Positions 17,479 to 28,343 of a stretch of DNA of 64,000 nt are shown one piece after another. The notes below the pieces were generated by a model that saw nothing but the letters and a program-made list of their open reading frames with translations, made no database searches and was not told the origin of the DNA. Made by a program: the position numbers and the translations under genes. The stretch's first letter is position 1. Each line of letters opens with the position of its first letter. The stretch covers positions 62,001-126,000 of the forward strand of contig NZ_JBEFTX010000005.1 of NCBI RefSeq assembly GCF_040195635.1, in the 5' to 3' direction. This DNA comes from Thermasporomyces sp040195635. GTDB lineage: Bacteria; Actinomycetota; Actinomycetes; Propionibacteriales; Actinopolymorphaceae.

Positions 17479-18612
17479 TCAGACACCCCTGTCGTTGAAG
17501 GCGTCCCGGATCCGCGAGAAGACGCCTCGGCGTTCGGACGAGAACTGGCCGGTCGCCTTCTCCTCGTCCCTTAGCCTGGCGAGCTCGGTGAGCAGGTCCC
17601 GCTGTGCCGCGTCGAGCTTCGTCGGCGTCTCCACGACGACGTGGACGACCAGGTCACCGCGATGCGAACCGGACAGATGAGGTACGCCTCGACCGGTGAC
17701 GACCAGGCGCTGCCCGGACTGCGTGCCAGGCTTGACGTCGACCTCGACGGTGTCGTTGTCGAGCGTCTCCAGCGAGATCGTCGTGCCGAGCGCCGCGGCC
17801 GTCATGGGCAGCGTCACCGAGCAGTGCAGGTCGGCGGCGCGCCGGGTCCACACCTCGTGCGGGGCGACCTGGATCTCGACATACAGGTCGCCGGCGGGAC
17901 CGCCGCCGGGGCCCACCTCACCCTGGCCGGCCAGCTGGATCCGGGTGCCGTCGTCGACGCCGGCGGGGATCCGGACGGCGAGGGTACGCCGGGACAGCAC
18001 CCGGCCCTCCCCCGCGCACTCAGGGCACGGGTTGGGGATGATCGTGCCGAACCCCTGGCAGCGGGGGCACGGCCGGCTCGTCATGACCTGGCCGAGGAAG
18101 GACCGTTGGACGGAGCTGATCTCGCCGCGACCCTCGCAGACCGAGCAGCTGGTGGGTGTCGTGCCTGGGGCGGCGCCCCTGCCCGAACAGCTCCCGCAGA
18201 CGACGGCCGTGTCGACCTGGACCTCCTTGACGGCGCCGTACACCGCCTCGGCCAGATCGACCGAGAGGCGCAGGAGCGCGTCCTGGCCACGGCGGGTCCG
18301 GGGTCGCGGCCCGCGGGCGGTCGTGCCGCCGAAGAACGCGTCCATGATGTCCGTGAACGAGAAACCCTGCCCGAATCCCGCACCTTGTCCAGCCGCACCG
18401 AGCGGATCGCCCCCCAGGTCGTAGACCTCACGCTTCTTCGGGTCCGACAGGACCTCGTAGGCGCGGGTGACCTCCTTGAAACGCTCGTGGGTCTCCGGAT
18501 CCGGGTTGACGTCAGGGTGCAGGGTGCGCGCCAGCCGGCGGTAGGCCTTCTTGATCTCCTCCGCGGACGCGTCGCGCCCGACTCCGAGGAGTTCGTAATA
18601 GTCCTGGCTCAT
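17479..18612 (-). CDS. dnaJ: Chaperone DnaJ
   Basis: Hsp40 co-chaperone that stimulates DnaK ATPase. The 377 residues show a J-domain with HPD in RTLHPDVNPD (about 33-35), a Gly/Phe-rich linker, four CxxCxGxG-type zinc motifs (CGSCSGRG, CSVCEGRG, CPRCQGFG, CPECAGEG) and the C-terminal substrate-binding domain. It is of the DnaJ2 type that follows hrcA in actinobacteria. ATG 18612 (MSQDYYELLG) is preferred over the long upstream extension, which reads through the hrcA-dnaJ spacer. HrcA/CIRCE control is expected. Confidence 0.96.
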   Translation of the reverse strand: MSQDYYELLGVGRDASAEEIKKAYRRLARTLHPDVNPDPETHERFKEVTRAYEVLSDPKKREVYDLGGDPLGAAGQGAGFGQGFSFTDIMDAFFGGTTARGPRPRTRRGQDALLRLSVDLAEAVYGAVKEVQVDTAVVCGSCSGRGAAPGTTPTSCSVCEGRGEISSVQRSFLGQVMTSRPCPRCQGFGTIIPNPCPECAGEGRVLSRRTLAVRIPAGVDDGTRIQLAGQGEVGPGGGPAGDLYVEIQVAPHEVWTRRAADLHCSVTLPMTAAALGTTISLETLDNDTVEVDVKPGTQSGQRLVVTGRGVPHLSGSHRGDLVVHVVVETPTKLDAAQRDLLTELARLRDEEKATGQFSSERRGVFSRIRDAFNDRGV

Positions 18613-18688
18613 GCTGTGGGTGGCCTCTTGCACTGACTCATTCCCTCGAGACTCATCTTCCTTAAGACCCCGCTGCCTCATTGAGAAG

Positions 18689-19708
18689 CTATTCCTCAGC
18701 GAGGATCTGACTGACATATCTGGCGACCGCCCGGACCGCACCCATCGTGCCCGGATAGTCCATCCGGGTGGGTCCGACGACACCCAGGTGGGCGAGTGTC
18801 TCGTCCCCAGGACCATAGCCGGTCGCGACAACGGAGGCCGCGGCCAGCTCAGCGTAGGGGTTCTCATGGCCGATCCGGACCGTGAGGCGGGAGGGAGCGG
18901 TCGACTCGCCGAGGAGCCGCAACAGCACGACGTGCTCCTCCAGCGCCTCGAGTACCGGCCGGATCGAGGAGTGGAACTCGTGCCCGAGCGGGATGAGGTT
19001 GGCGGTGCCACTGACCGCGATGCGTTCCTCCGGGCGTTCGACGAGGGTCTCGAGGAACGCCGACACGATGCTGGCGACGATCGGCTGGTCGTCGGGCGCG
19101 AACGCCTCAGGCAGGTCGACCACGAGCGACTGCACCTCGGCGAGCCGCGCCCCCATGACCGCAGCGTTGAGGCGGGCCCGGACATCGCCCAGCAGCGCGT
19201 CTTCAGGGGCCTTGCCGACGTCGACGACACGCTGCTCGACCCGGCCCGTGCTGGTGATGAGCACGATCAGCAGCCGGGTGGTGGACAGCAGCACCAACTC
19301 GACATGGCGGACGGTCGACCGGGACAAGGTGGGGTACTGCACGACCGCGACCTGGCGGGTGAGCTGGGAGAGCAGGCGTACGGTCCGGTTGACGACATCG
19401 TCCAGATCGACCGCGCCCTCGAGGAACGTCGAGATCGCCCTGCGCTCCGCGCCAGACATCGGCTTGATCGTGCTCAGCCGGTCGACGAACAGCCGGTAGC
19501 CCTTGTCCGTCGGGATCCGGCCCGCGCTCGTGTGCGGCTGGGCGATGTAGCCCTCGTCCTCCAGCGCGGCCATGTCGTTGCGGACCGTCGCGGAGGAAAC
19601 GCCCAGGTGGTGCCGGTCGACAAGCGCCTTGGAACCGACCGGCTCCTCGGTGTGCACGTAGTCCTCGACGATGGCGCGGAGGACGGCCAGCTTCCGTTCG
19701 TCGAGCAT
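18689..19708 (-). CDS. hrcA: Heat-inducible transcription repressor HrcA
   Basis: Represses class I heat-shock genes by binding CIRCE; its folding depends on GroEL. The 339 residues have an N-terminal winged helix (LDERKLAVLRAIVEDYVHTE and SSATVRNDMAALEDEGYI) and a GAF-like dimer domain. The ATG at 19708 follows a strong GAGGAGGTG site nine bases upstream and matches family starts. A CIRCE element lies 57 bases upstream of the start, indicating autoregulation of hrcA-dnaJ. Confidence 0.97.
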   Translation of the reverse strand: MLDERKLAVLRAIVEDYVHTEEPVGSKALVDRHHLGVSSATVRNDMAALEDEGYIAQPHTSAGRIPTDKGYRLFVDRLSTIKPMSGAERRAISTFLEGAVDLDDVVNRTVRLLSQLTRQVAVVQYPTLSRSTVRHVELVLLSTTRLLIVLITSTGRVEQRVVDVGKAPEDALLGDVRARLNAAVMGARLAEVQSLVVDLPEAFAPDDQPIVASIVSAFLETLVERPEERIAVSGTANLIPLGHEFHSSIRPVLEALEEHVVLLRLLGESTAPSRLTVRIGHENPYAELAAASVVATGYGPGDETLAHLGVVGPTRMDYPGTMGAVRAVARYVSQILAEE

Positions 19709-19764
19709 GGAGCCCGCACCTCCTCGCGTCACGGTTGACCTGAGGGTGGGGCAGCGGCATGTGC

Positions 19765-19791
19765 CTGGCACTCCCCGAACCCGAGTGCCAG
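19765..19791. promoter_or_regulatory. CIRCE operator of hrcA-dnaJ
   Basis: A perfect inverted repeat, CTGGCACTC (19765-19773) and GAGTGCCAG (19783-19791), with the canonical nine-base spacer. It agrees with the CIRCE consensus (TTAGCACTC-N9-GAGTGCTAA) in its actinobacterial form. It lies just upstream of hrcA, the expected HrcA binding site. It is also only 55 bases upstream of the divergent hydrolase gene. Confidence 0.95.
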
Positions 19792-19845
19792 TCTACGGGG
19801 AGAGGCCCCGAATGTGCGTCCTGAGCGGATGCGAGGCTGTGGATC

Positions 19846-20700
19846 GTGGACACGAACACGCACGGATGGACCGAGGTCGGGCCGCGCTGCTTCGCCCGCC
19901 GCTACCCGTCGTACGACCTCACGATCGGGGCGGTCGTGGGTGCCGACGGCATCCTGGTGGTCGACACCCGGGCAAGCCTGGGCGAAGCCGACGAGTTGCG
20001 CGCTGACCTGCGTCGCCTCTCCCGCGCGCCGGTGCGCTGGGTGGTCGACACCCACTGGCACTTCGATCACTGCTTCGGCAACGCCCGGTTCGCCGACGCG
20101 GTGATCTACGGCCACGAGTCCGTGCCCGCGAGGCTCGAGGCGCGGGCCGACGGCGTGCGTGCCGAGCTCTCGGCGCGGTCCGCAGAATGGGCCACGGAGA
20201 TGGCCGCACTGGAGGTGGTGCCGCCGGGACGGACCTTCGCGTCGGTCGCGATGGCCGATCTCGGCGACCGGGTGGTGGAGCTCGTGCATCCGGGACGCGG
20301 CCACACCGACGGCGACGTCGTGGTCCGGGTTCCCGACGCCGACGTGGTCTACGTGGGAGATCTCGTCGAGGAGTCCGGCCCGCCGTCGTACGGCGACGAC
20401 TCGTACCCGCTCGAGTGGGGTGCGACGCTCGACGTGGTGGCGGGACTGTTGACGACGCGGACAGCGGTCGTGCCCGGGCATGGCGCTGTCGTGGACCATG
20501 CGTACGTCGGGGAGCAGCGCGGCGACCTCGTGGGCGTCGCCGGGACGATCCGCCGCCTGGTCGAGGAACGGGTGCCGATCGAGCGGGCGTGGGAGGCAGC
20601 CGAGTGGCCATGGTCGCGGGAGGCTTTGGCCGAGGCGATCCGGCGGGGGTACACACAACTGCGCGACACTCGCGGACGGCGGACACTGCCGCTCGTGTGA
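19846..20700 (+). CDS. Metallo-beta-lactamase-fold hydrolase
   Basis: A 284-residue MBL-fold enzyme. The zinc motif THWHFDH (His70, His72, Asp74, His75) is intact, followed by GHTDGD (about 145-150) and the later PGHG. There is no signal peptide, so it is cytoplasmic. It is related to the broad cyclase/quinoprotein-relay-like MBL group rather than to antibiotic beta-lactamases (inference). The GTG at 19846 starts it. It is followed 20 bases later by the DUF3097 gene and is divergent from hrcA across the CIRCE region. Substrate unknown. Confidence 0.86.
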   Translation: MDTNTHGWTEVGPRCFARRYPSYDLTIGAVVGADGILVVDTRASLGEADELRADLRRLSRAPVRWVVDTHWHFDHCFGNARFADAVIYGHESVPARLEARADGVRAELSARSAEWATEMAALEVVPPGRTFASVAMADLGDRVVELVHPGRGHTDGDVVVRVPDADVVYVGDLVEESGPPSYGDDSYPLEWGATLDVVAGLLTTRTAVVPGHGAVVDHAYVGEQRGDLVGVAGTIRRLVEERVPIERAWEAAEWPWSREALAEAIRRGYTQLRDTRGRRTLPLV

Positions 20701-20720
20701 GGCGGCTACCCTCGCTCTCC

Positions 20721-21602
20721 ATGGCCGGATCCTCACCTCCCGCTGACCGTTACGGACCTGACGTTCTCGAGAGCGACTGGCGGGCGCCGAAGCGCGGGCG
20801 CTCGGTCGACGTCGCCGTCGAGCCCGACATGGTGGTCGAGGACGCGACGACCGGCTTCTGCGGCGCGGTCGTCGGCATCGAACGCACACTCGTGGTGCTC
20901 GAGGACCGGTTCGGCGCCCGGCGAAGCTATCCGTACGGGCCCGGGTTCCTGCTGGAAGGGCGGCCGGTCGTTCTGCGTCCGCCGGCCACGGGAGCCTCGG
21001 CGGCGGGTGGACCACGGCGCACGGCGTCAGGGTCGATCGCGGTCTCGGGTGCGCGGGCCCGCGTCGCCCGGGCGAGCCGGATCTACGTCGAGGGCCGCCA
21101 CGACGCCGAGTTGGTCGAGAAGGTCTGGGGCGACGACCTGCGGATCGAAGGCGTCGCGGTGGAGTACCTCGAAGGAGTCGACGACCTCGCGAGTGTGGTC
21201 ACCGAGTTCGCGCCCGATGCCGACCAGCGGCTCGGCGTGCTCGTCGACCACCTGGTGCCTGGCAGCAAGGAGAGCCGGATCGCCGCGGAGGTGGCGGCCG
21301 GGCCGTTCGGTGCGTACGTGCTCGTCGTCGGGCATCCGTTCGTGGACATCTGGCAGGCCGTACGCCCAGAGCGGCTGGGGCTCGACGCCTGGCCACGGAT
21401 TCCGCGGGCGACACCCTGGAAGCACGGGATCTGCGCGGCACTGGGGTGGCCGCACGCCGAGCAGGCGGACATCGCGCAGGCCTGGCGACGGATCCTGGGA
21501 GGTGTCCGGACCTACCGCGACCTCGAGCCGGCACTGTTGGGTCCGGTGGAGCAGCTCATCGACTTCGTGACCGTGGGCGGTCCGGCGGACGCTGCTTCGT
21601 GA
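20721..21602 (+). CDS. DUF3097 family protein, Toprim-like
   Basis: A 293-residue actinobacterial protein of the uncharacterised DUF3097 family. The N-terminal third forms a small beta-rich region (RGRSVDVAVEPDMVVEDATTG read in parts). The middle has IYVEGRHDAELVEKVWG (about 117-133) and VLVDHLVPGSKESRIA (about 173-188). This resembles the Glu and Asp motifs of a Toprim fold, which would imply metal-dependent nucleic-acid chemistry; that is inference. ATG 20721 follows the hydrolase stop by 20 bases. The usual actinobacterial location, close to hemW, is kept. Confidence 0.85.
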   Translation: MAGSSPPADRYGPDVLESDWRAPKRGRSVDVAVEPDMVVEDATTGFCGAVVGIERTLVVLEDRFGARRSYPYGPGFLLEGRPVVLRPPATGASAAGGPRRTASGSIAVSGARARVARASRIYVEGRHDAELVEKVWGDDLRIEGVAVEYLEGVDDLASVVTEFAPDADQRLGVLVDHLVPGSKESRIAAEVAAGPFGAYVLVVGHPFVDIWQAVRPERLGLDAWPRIPRATPWKHGICAALGWPHAEQADIAQAWRRILGGVRTYRDLEPALLGPVEQLIDFVTVGGPADAAS

Positions 21603-21654
21603 TCACCGCGCCGAAACCGGGCACGTCGCCGGGGGCGGTCGTCAGGTGCGGTCG

Positions 21655-22929
21655 TCAGGTGCGGGCCGGCTCTGTGCTCCACCCCAGCAGATCGCGTACG
21701 ACCGCGTCGGCAAGGAGGCGACCTCGACTGGTGAGCACGGCGCGACCGGCGGCCAGAGCTGAGGCCTCCAGCAGGTCGTCAGCGGCCGCTCGCTGGGCGG
21801 TCTCGACGCCTTCTGGTCCGAGGACGTCGAGGGCGAGGCCGGCTGCGAGGCGGAGTTCCAGCATGATCCGTTCGACCCTCCGGTCGGCCGGGTCGAGGGT
21901 TTCGCGGGCGTGCGCGGGGCTCGCGGCGGCGGCGAGGCGTTCGGCGTATGTCAAGGGATGCTTGACGTTCCACCAGCGGACCCCGCCGACGTGGCTGTGC
22001 GCGCCGGGACCGACGCCCCACCAGTTGCCGCCGGTCCAGTAGAGGAGATTGTGGCGGCAGCGGGCGTCGTCAGACCGGGCCCAGTTCGACACCTCGTACC
22101 ACGAGAAGCCTGCCCTGCTGAGGGTTTCGTCGGCTTGCAGGTAGCGGTCGGCCAGGACGTCATCGTCCGTGGCGGCGAGCACACCACGGCGGATCTGGCC
22201 GGCCATCCGGGTGCCCTCTTCGATGATGAGGGAGTACGCCGAGATGTGGTCGGCACCGGCGGCGACGGCCGCGTCAAGGCTGGCTTGCCAGTCGTCGTCA
22301 CTCTCGCCCGGCGTGCCGTAGATGAGGTCGAGGTTGACGTGTGCGAATCCCGCGGCCCGTGCGTCGGAGACGCATTCTTCTGGGCGGCCGGGTGTGTGCT
22401 GCCGGTCGAGCGTCGCGAGCACGTGTGGACGGGCACTCTGCATGCCGAACGAGATCCGGGTGAATCCCTGCGTACCCAGGCGTTCGAGGGAAGAATCGTC
22501 GACCGACTCGGGGTTGGCTTCGGTCGTCACCTCGGCGTCGGGGGCGAGGCCGAACTCGGCGTCGACGCTCCGCAGGACCCGGCCGAGGTCCTCCGGCGGG
22601 AGGAGGGTCGGCGTGCCGCCTCCCACGAAGACGGTCGAGACGAGAACGTCGGCATCACCGAGGACCTTGCGGGCAAGCCGGACCTCGTTGATCGCCGCGT
22701 CGGCGTACGACGTGCGGGAGGCACCGGGCGCCGTTCCGAGCTCGTCGGCCGTGTAGGTGTTGAAATCGCAGTAACCGCACCGGGTCGCGCAGAACGGCAC
22801 GTGAACGTAGATCCCGAACGGTCGCGCGGCGATCTCCGCGAGGGCTGGCCCCGGAAGAGCTCCGTCCGCGGGAGCCGGATCGCCGTCGGGCAATGTGGAA
22901 GGCACCCACCCATTGTCCGTCGTCCGCAT
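21655..22929 (-). CDS. hemW: Radical SAM protein HemW
   Basis: Heme chaperone-type radical SAM protein, formerly annotated as oxygen-independent coproporphyrinogen oxidase. In the 424 residues the cluster motif CATRCGYC (Cys47, Cys51, Cys54) has the CX3CX2C spacing, followed by FVGGGTPTLL and the C-terminal HemN_C region. True HemN carries an extra upstream cysteine arrangement that is not seen here, so HemW is favoured. ATG 22929 is chosen over an upstream extension through the repeat region. It is convergent with DUF3097. Confidence 0.93.
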   Translation of the reverse strand: MRTTDNGWVPSTLPDGDPAPADGALPGPALAEIAARPFGIYVHVPFCATRCGYCDFNTYTADELGTAPGASRTSYADAAINEVRLARKVLGDADVLVSTVFVGGGTPTLLPPEDLGRVLRSVDAEFGLAPDAEVTTEANPESVDDSSLERLGTQGFTRISFGMQSARPHVLATLDRQHTPGRPEECVSDARAAGFAHVNLDLIYGTPGESDDDWQASLDAAVAAGADHISAYSLIIEEGTRMAGQIRRGVLAATDDDVLADRYLQADETLSRAGFSWYEVSNWARSDDARCRHNLLYWTGGNWWGVGPGAHSHVGGVRWWNVKHPLTYAERLAAAASPAHARETLDPADRRVERIMLELRLAAGLALDVLGPEGVETAQRAAADDLLEASALAAGRAVLTSRGRLLADAVVRDLLGWSTEPART

Positions 22930-22976
22930 TTTGGCGGCCCTTGGTGCGGCCGGCAGCCTGGACGATGCACGCCAAG

Positions 22977-23040
22977 TCCCCACGATGCATGCCGAATTTG
23001 CCGCGCATTGTGGAGAATGATCACGTATGTGTGATCATTC
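22977..23040. repeat. Double palindrome between fadD and hemW
   Basis: Two adjacent dyads. The first (22977 to about 23016) has TCCCCACGATGCATG as left arm and an imperfect right arm ending GCATTGTGGAGA. It is related to the perfect element at 1244-1283. The second (23015-23040) is a perfect 10-bp dyad, GAATGATCAC / GTGATCATTC, with a six-base loop. They lie downstream of fadD and upstream of hemW, so terminator, operator or dispersed-repeat roles are all possible. Confidence 0.8.
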
Positions 23041-23088
23041 CCGCCTACGGCGACGGCGGGACTGGCGGACCTCAGGAGGAGCCGGGCC

Positions 23089-24939
23089 TCAGGCGTAGAA
23101 GGAGTCGAGGATCTCGGCGTAGCGGGTCTCGACGGCCTTGCGGCGAAGCTTCAGGCTCGGCGTCATCTCGCCGTCCTCGACGGTGAGGTCATGGTCGAGG
23201 ATCGCGAACTGCTTGATGGTCTCCCACCGGTTGAGCTTGGCGTTGAGTTGGTCGATGTAGCCCTGCACCATCGCCCGCGCGGCGTCCGAGCCGACGATCT
23301 CGGCGTACGCCCGCCCTTCGAGCCCGTTCTCGGCCGCCCAGCCAACGATCGCGTCGGGATCGAGGGTCACCAGCGCTGAGGTGAAGTTGCGGTTCTCTCC
23401 ATGGACGACGATCTGGCTGGCATAGGGGCAGAACGCCTTGAACGCCGCCTCGATGAGCTGGGGCGCGATGTACTTCCCGCCAGAGGTCTTGAACAGGTCC
23501 TTCTTGCGGTCGGTGATGCGAAGGACCCCGCCCTCCTCGAGCTGGCCGATGTCTCCGGTGTGGAACCAGCCGTCGGCGTCGAGAACCTCGTCGGACAGCT
23601 CCGGCATGTTGTGGTAACCCCGCATCACGCCCGGCCCCTTGACCAGAACCTCGCCGTCGTGGGCGATGCGCAGCTGGGTTCCCGGGAATGCCGGCCCGAC
23701 CGTGCCGAACTTGAACCTGCCCGGCAGGTTGACACACGTCGCCGCACTGGTCTCGGTCAGGCCGTAGCCCTCCACGATGAGGATGCCCGCCGCGTGGAAC
23801 CACTCCGCGATGTCGCGGCTCAACGCGGCCGCGCCGGAGACGAAGAAGCGCAGCCGCCCACCGAAGCGTTGCTGGATCTTGCTGAACACCAGTCGGTCGG
23901 CCAGTGTGTACTGCACGGCGAGCAGTCCCGAGGGCTCTTTGCCCTGCTGGCGCAGCGCCGACACCTTGCGGCCGACGTCGAACGCCCAGGCGAAGAGCTT
24001 GGCCTTGATACCGCCCTCCTGCTCCACCGTCGACACGATCCGGCCATGGGCCTTCTCGAAGATCCGTGGTGCGGCGCCCACGAAGGTCGGGCGGACGACG
24101 GCGAGGTTCTCGATGATCTTGTCGACCCGGCCGTCGACCGCCGTCGGGAACCCGATCTGCAGCTGCGCTGTCAAGAGCACCTTGCCGAACGAATGGGCAA
24201 GGGGAAGCCAGAGGTACTGCAGATCGTCAGGGCGCAGGATCTGCACGGCGTCGACTGCGGCGCCCTCATAGGTCCAGCAGTCGTGGGTCAGCCGGACCCC
24301 CTTGGGCTTGCCGGTCGTTCCGGACGTGTAAATCAACGTCGCCAGGCTGTCCGGACCGATCGCGGCGGCAGCCTCGTCGATCGCGGTGGGGTGCTCGGCG
24401 AGGTAGTCCTTGCCGCGCTCCTCCAGTTCGGCGAGGGTGATCACGTCGTCGGCCTCGTCGGCACTCCCGGCGAAGGTCACGATCATGGTCAGCTCGGACA
24501 GTTTCGAGCGATGCTCGCGAACTTTCTTGACCTGCTCGTCGTTCTCGGCGAAGACGATCCGGCTGCGCGAGTCGCCGAGGATGTACGCCACCTCGCTGGA
24601 GGTGGTCGTGGGATAGATGGTCGTCGTCGCGGCGCCGGCACACATGATCGCGAAGTCGGCCAGGATCCACTCGTAGCTCGTGGCGGCGGCGATCGCCACC
24701 CGTTCCTCCGGCTCGATGCCGAGCGCGATGAGGCCGGCGGCCAGCCGCCGTACGCGGTCACCGGTCTGCTGCCAGGTCGCGGACTCCCAACGGTCACCGA
24801 CCGGGTATCGGTAGGCCTCCACCTCGGGCGTGCTCGCGATCCGGTCGAGGATCATCCGCGCGACCGTGGGTGCGCGGTCGTCGACCTTCGACTGGTCAGG
24901 CTGGGCTGGATTCGTACCCCAGATCAGGTCACTGGTCAT
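23089..24939 (-). CDS. Long-chain fatty acid--CoA ligase (FadD15-like)
   Basis: Activates fatty acids through an acyl-adenylate to acyl-CoA. The 616 residues show the ATP loop YTSGTTGKPKG (204-214), GYGLTETSA (A5-like) and the DGWFHTGDIG and ITDRKKD motifs. Catalytic Lys is expected near the C-terminal MTPSLKLRR. The ATG at 24939 has GGAGG six bases upstream. It stands between hemW and lepA, where it is a common actinobacterial neighbour. Membrane association would be peripheral. Confidence 0.94.
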   Translation of the reverse strand: MTSDLIWGTNPAQPDQSKVDDRAPTVARMILDRIASTPEVEAYRYPVGDRWESATWQQTGDRVRRLAAGLIALGIEPEERVAIAAATSYEWILADFAIMCAGAATTTIYPTTTSSEVAYILGDSRSRIVFAENDEQVKKVREHRSKLSELTMIVTFAGSADEADDVITLAELEERGKDYLAEHPTAIDEAAAAIGPDSLATLIYTSGTTGKPKGVRLTHDCWTYEGAAVDAVQILRPDDLQYLWLPLAHSFGKVLLTAQLQIGFPTAVDGRVDKIIENLAVVRPTFVGAAPRIFEKAHGRIVSTVEQEGGIKAKLFAWAFDVGRKVSALRQQGKEPSGLLAVQYTLADRLVFSKIQQRFGGRLRFFVSGAAALSRDIAEWFHAAGILIVEGYGLTETSAATCVNLPGRFKFGTVGPAFPGTQLRIAHDGEVLVKGPGVMRGYHNMPELSDEVLDADGWFHTGDIGQLEEGGVLRITDRKKDLFKTSGGKYIAPQLIEAAFKAFCPYASQIVVHGENRNFTSALVTLDPDAIVGWAAENGLEGRAYAEIVGSDAARAMVQGYIDQLNAKLNRWETIKQFAILDHDLTVEDGEMTPSLKLRRKAVETRYAEILDSFYA

Positions 24940-25066
24940 CGCAGGCCTCCGCCTCAATTCCGCAGTCGTACCGATGGCTCGCCCGACGGCCCCGAGCGGG
25001 CTCACTCCACCGTAGTGAGTGGCACCGGGCTGTGGCACGTTCGGCACAGAATAGCCAGGCTGAGGC

Positions 25067-27070
<2,004 letters not shown>

Positions 27071-27257
27071 CCCATGCCCGGACAACGGGCCCGGCGCTCA
27101 CGGCGTGCTTCGGCGATGATCGACACCGGACGAATCGGACAGGTCGGCTGCAGGCGGCCCGGAATCGCCCTCGATCAACCGACACTGCGCTGGCAGACGA
27201 CGCGCGTCGACCGAGAAATGCGTTGTCGGTGTCCGGAGGGTTTGTCAGCATCGACGG

Positions 27258-28226
27258 ATGTCCTCCCTGCCGGGCACCAATCCGTCCGCTGCTCCGACCC
27301 GGGCAGCTGGCGTGCGGATCTCCTACGACGAGGTACCGGCCCCGGTCCGCCGGTGGGTCGAGCGCGAGCTCGGATCCCCGGTCGTCTCCGCGTCGACCCA
27401 GAGCGGTGGCTTCTCCCCCGGCGCGGCCGCCCGGCTGGTGACCGCCGACGGGCGGCGCGGATTCGTCAAGGCCGTGGGCGGTGCACTCAACCCCGACAGC
27501 CCAGGCCTGCTGCGTCGGGAGCGCACGACGATGGAGGCCGTGCCCGCGTTGCCGTGGACGCCGCGTATGCGGTCGGCCTACGACGACGGCGACTGGATCG
27601 CCCTGCTCTTCGACGACATCGAGGGGCGGGAGCCGGCGCACCCCTGGACGGCTGAGGACACCGACCTCGTGTTCGGCGCTCTCGCCGATCTCACGGCGGC
27701 GCTCACGCCGACACCCTGGCCCGAGGCCCCGGACCTGAGCGACGCCGGCATCTTCCGTGGCGGCTGGGCCGTTCTTCAGGAGTCGCCACCCGCCGACCTC
27801 GACCCGTGGGCGGTGGCACGCCTCGACCTGCTGCGGGAGTACCAGCAGCGGGCCCGGGCCGCCGTTGTCGGCGAGTCCCTCGTGCACTGGGACATCCGCG
27901 CCGACAACGTACTCATCACCGATGCGGGAGTCGTGTTCGTCGACTGGGCGTGGGCCGCACGGGGCGCCGGCTGGGTCGACACCGCGCTCGCGGCACTCGA
28001 CCTCGTGATCAGCGGTTCGAGCGTCGACGTCGACAACCTGCTCAGCCGGCACCCCTGCACCAGGGACGCGGATCCTCTCGACGTCACCGCCCTCCTCGCC
28101 ACCGTGACGGGCGCTCTCACTGAAAGGTCCCGGGCACCGGTTCCACCGGGGCTGCCGACGATCCGTGACTACCAGCGCGTGGTGGCCGATGCCCTGACGG
28201 CGTGGATCCGCCGACGCATGTCCTGA
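27258..28226 (+). CDS. Aminoglycoside phosphotransferase-family (APH) kinase-like protein
   Basis: A 322-residue kinase-like protein. The catalytic loop LVHWDIRADNVLI (about 209-221) keeps the HxD...N pattern, followed by the metal-binding Asp in VFVDWAWA. The N-terminal lysine region GFVKAVGG is conserved. Substrate unknown; many such genes are not resistance genes. It is divergent from lepA and is a clear paralogue of the gene at 42223-43182: both share the (S)GFxPG...RLV...FVKA pattern and overall length. It marks the left edge of the inserted region. Confidence 0.85.
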   Translation: MSSLPGTNPSAAPTRAAGVRISYDEVPAPVRRWVERELGSPVVSASTQSGGFSPGAAARLVTADGRRGFVKAVGGALNPDSPGLLRRERTTMEAVPALPWTPRMRSAYDDGDWIALLFDDIEGREPAHPWTAEDTDLVFGALADLTAALTPTPWPEAPDLSDAGIFRGGWAVLQESPPADLDPWAVARLDLLREYQQRARAAVVGESLVHWDIRADNVLITDAGVVFVDWAWAARGAGWVDTALAALDLVISGSSVDVDNLLSRHPCTRDADPLDVTALLATVTGALTERSRAPVPPGLPTIRDYQRVVADALTAWIRRRMS

Positions 28227-28273
28227 CGACGGTCCGCAAGCATTCGTTGCCGCGTCGAGATCCGGGCGGGCTT

Positions 28274-28314
28274 GCGCGCAGATGTGCGCGCTTGGTAGTG
28301 ATATGCGTACGCAT
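28274..28314. promoter_or_regulatory. Two palindromes upstream of the lanthionine-synthetase-like gene
   Basis: GCGCGC repeats facing each other (28274-28279 and 28286-28291, six-base loop) are followed by a perfect 12-bp palindrome, ATGCGTACGCAT (28303-28314). They lie 30-70 bases before the GTG start at 28344. A TGATAT-like -10 could overlap the second palindrome. An operator is plausible; the binding protein is unknown. Confidence 0.45.
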
Positions 28315-28343
28315 TGTGCAGGTCCGCGCGGCAGGGGGTATCG

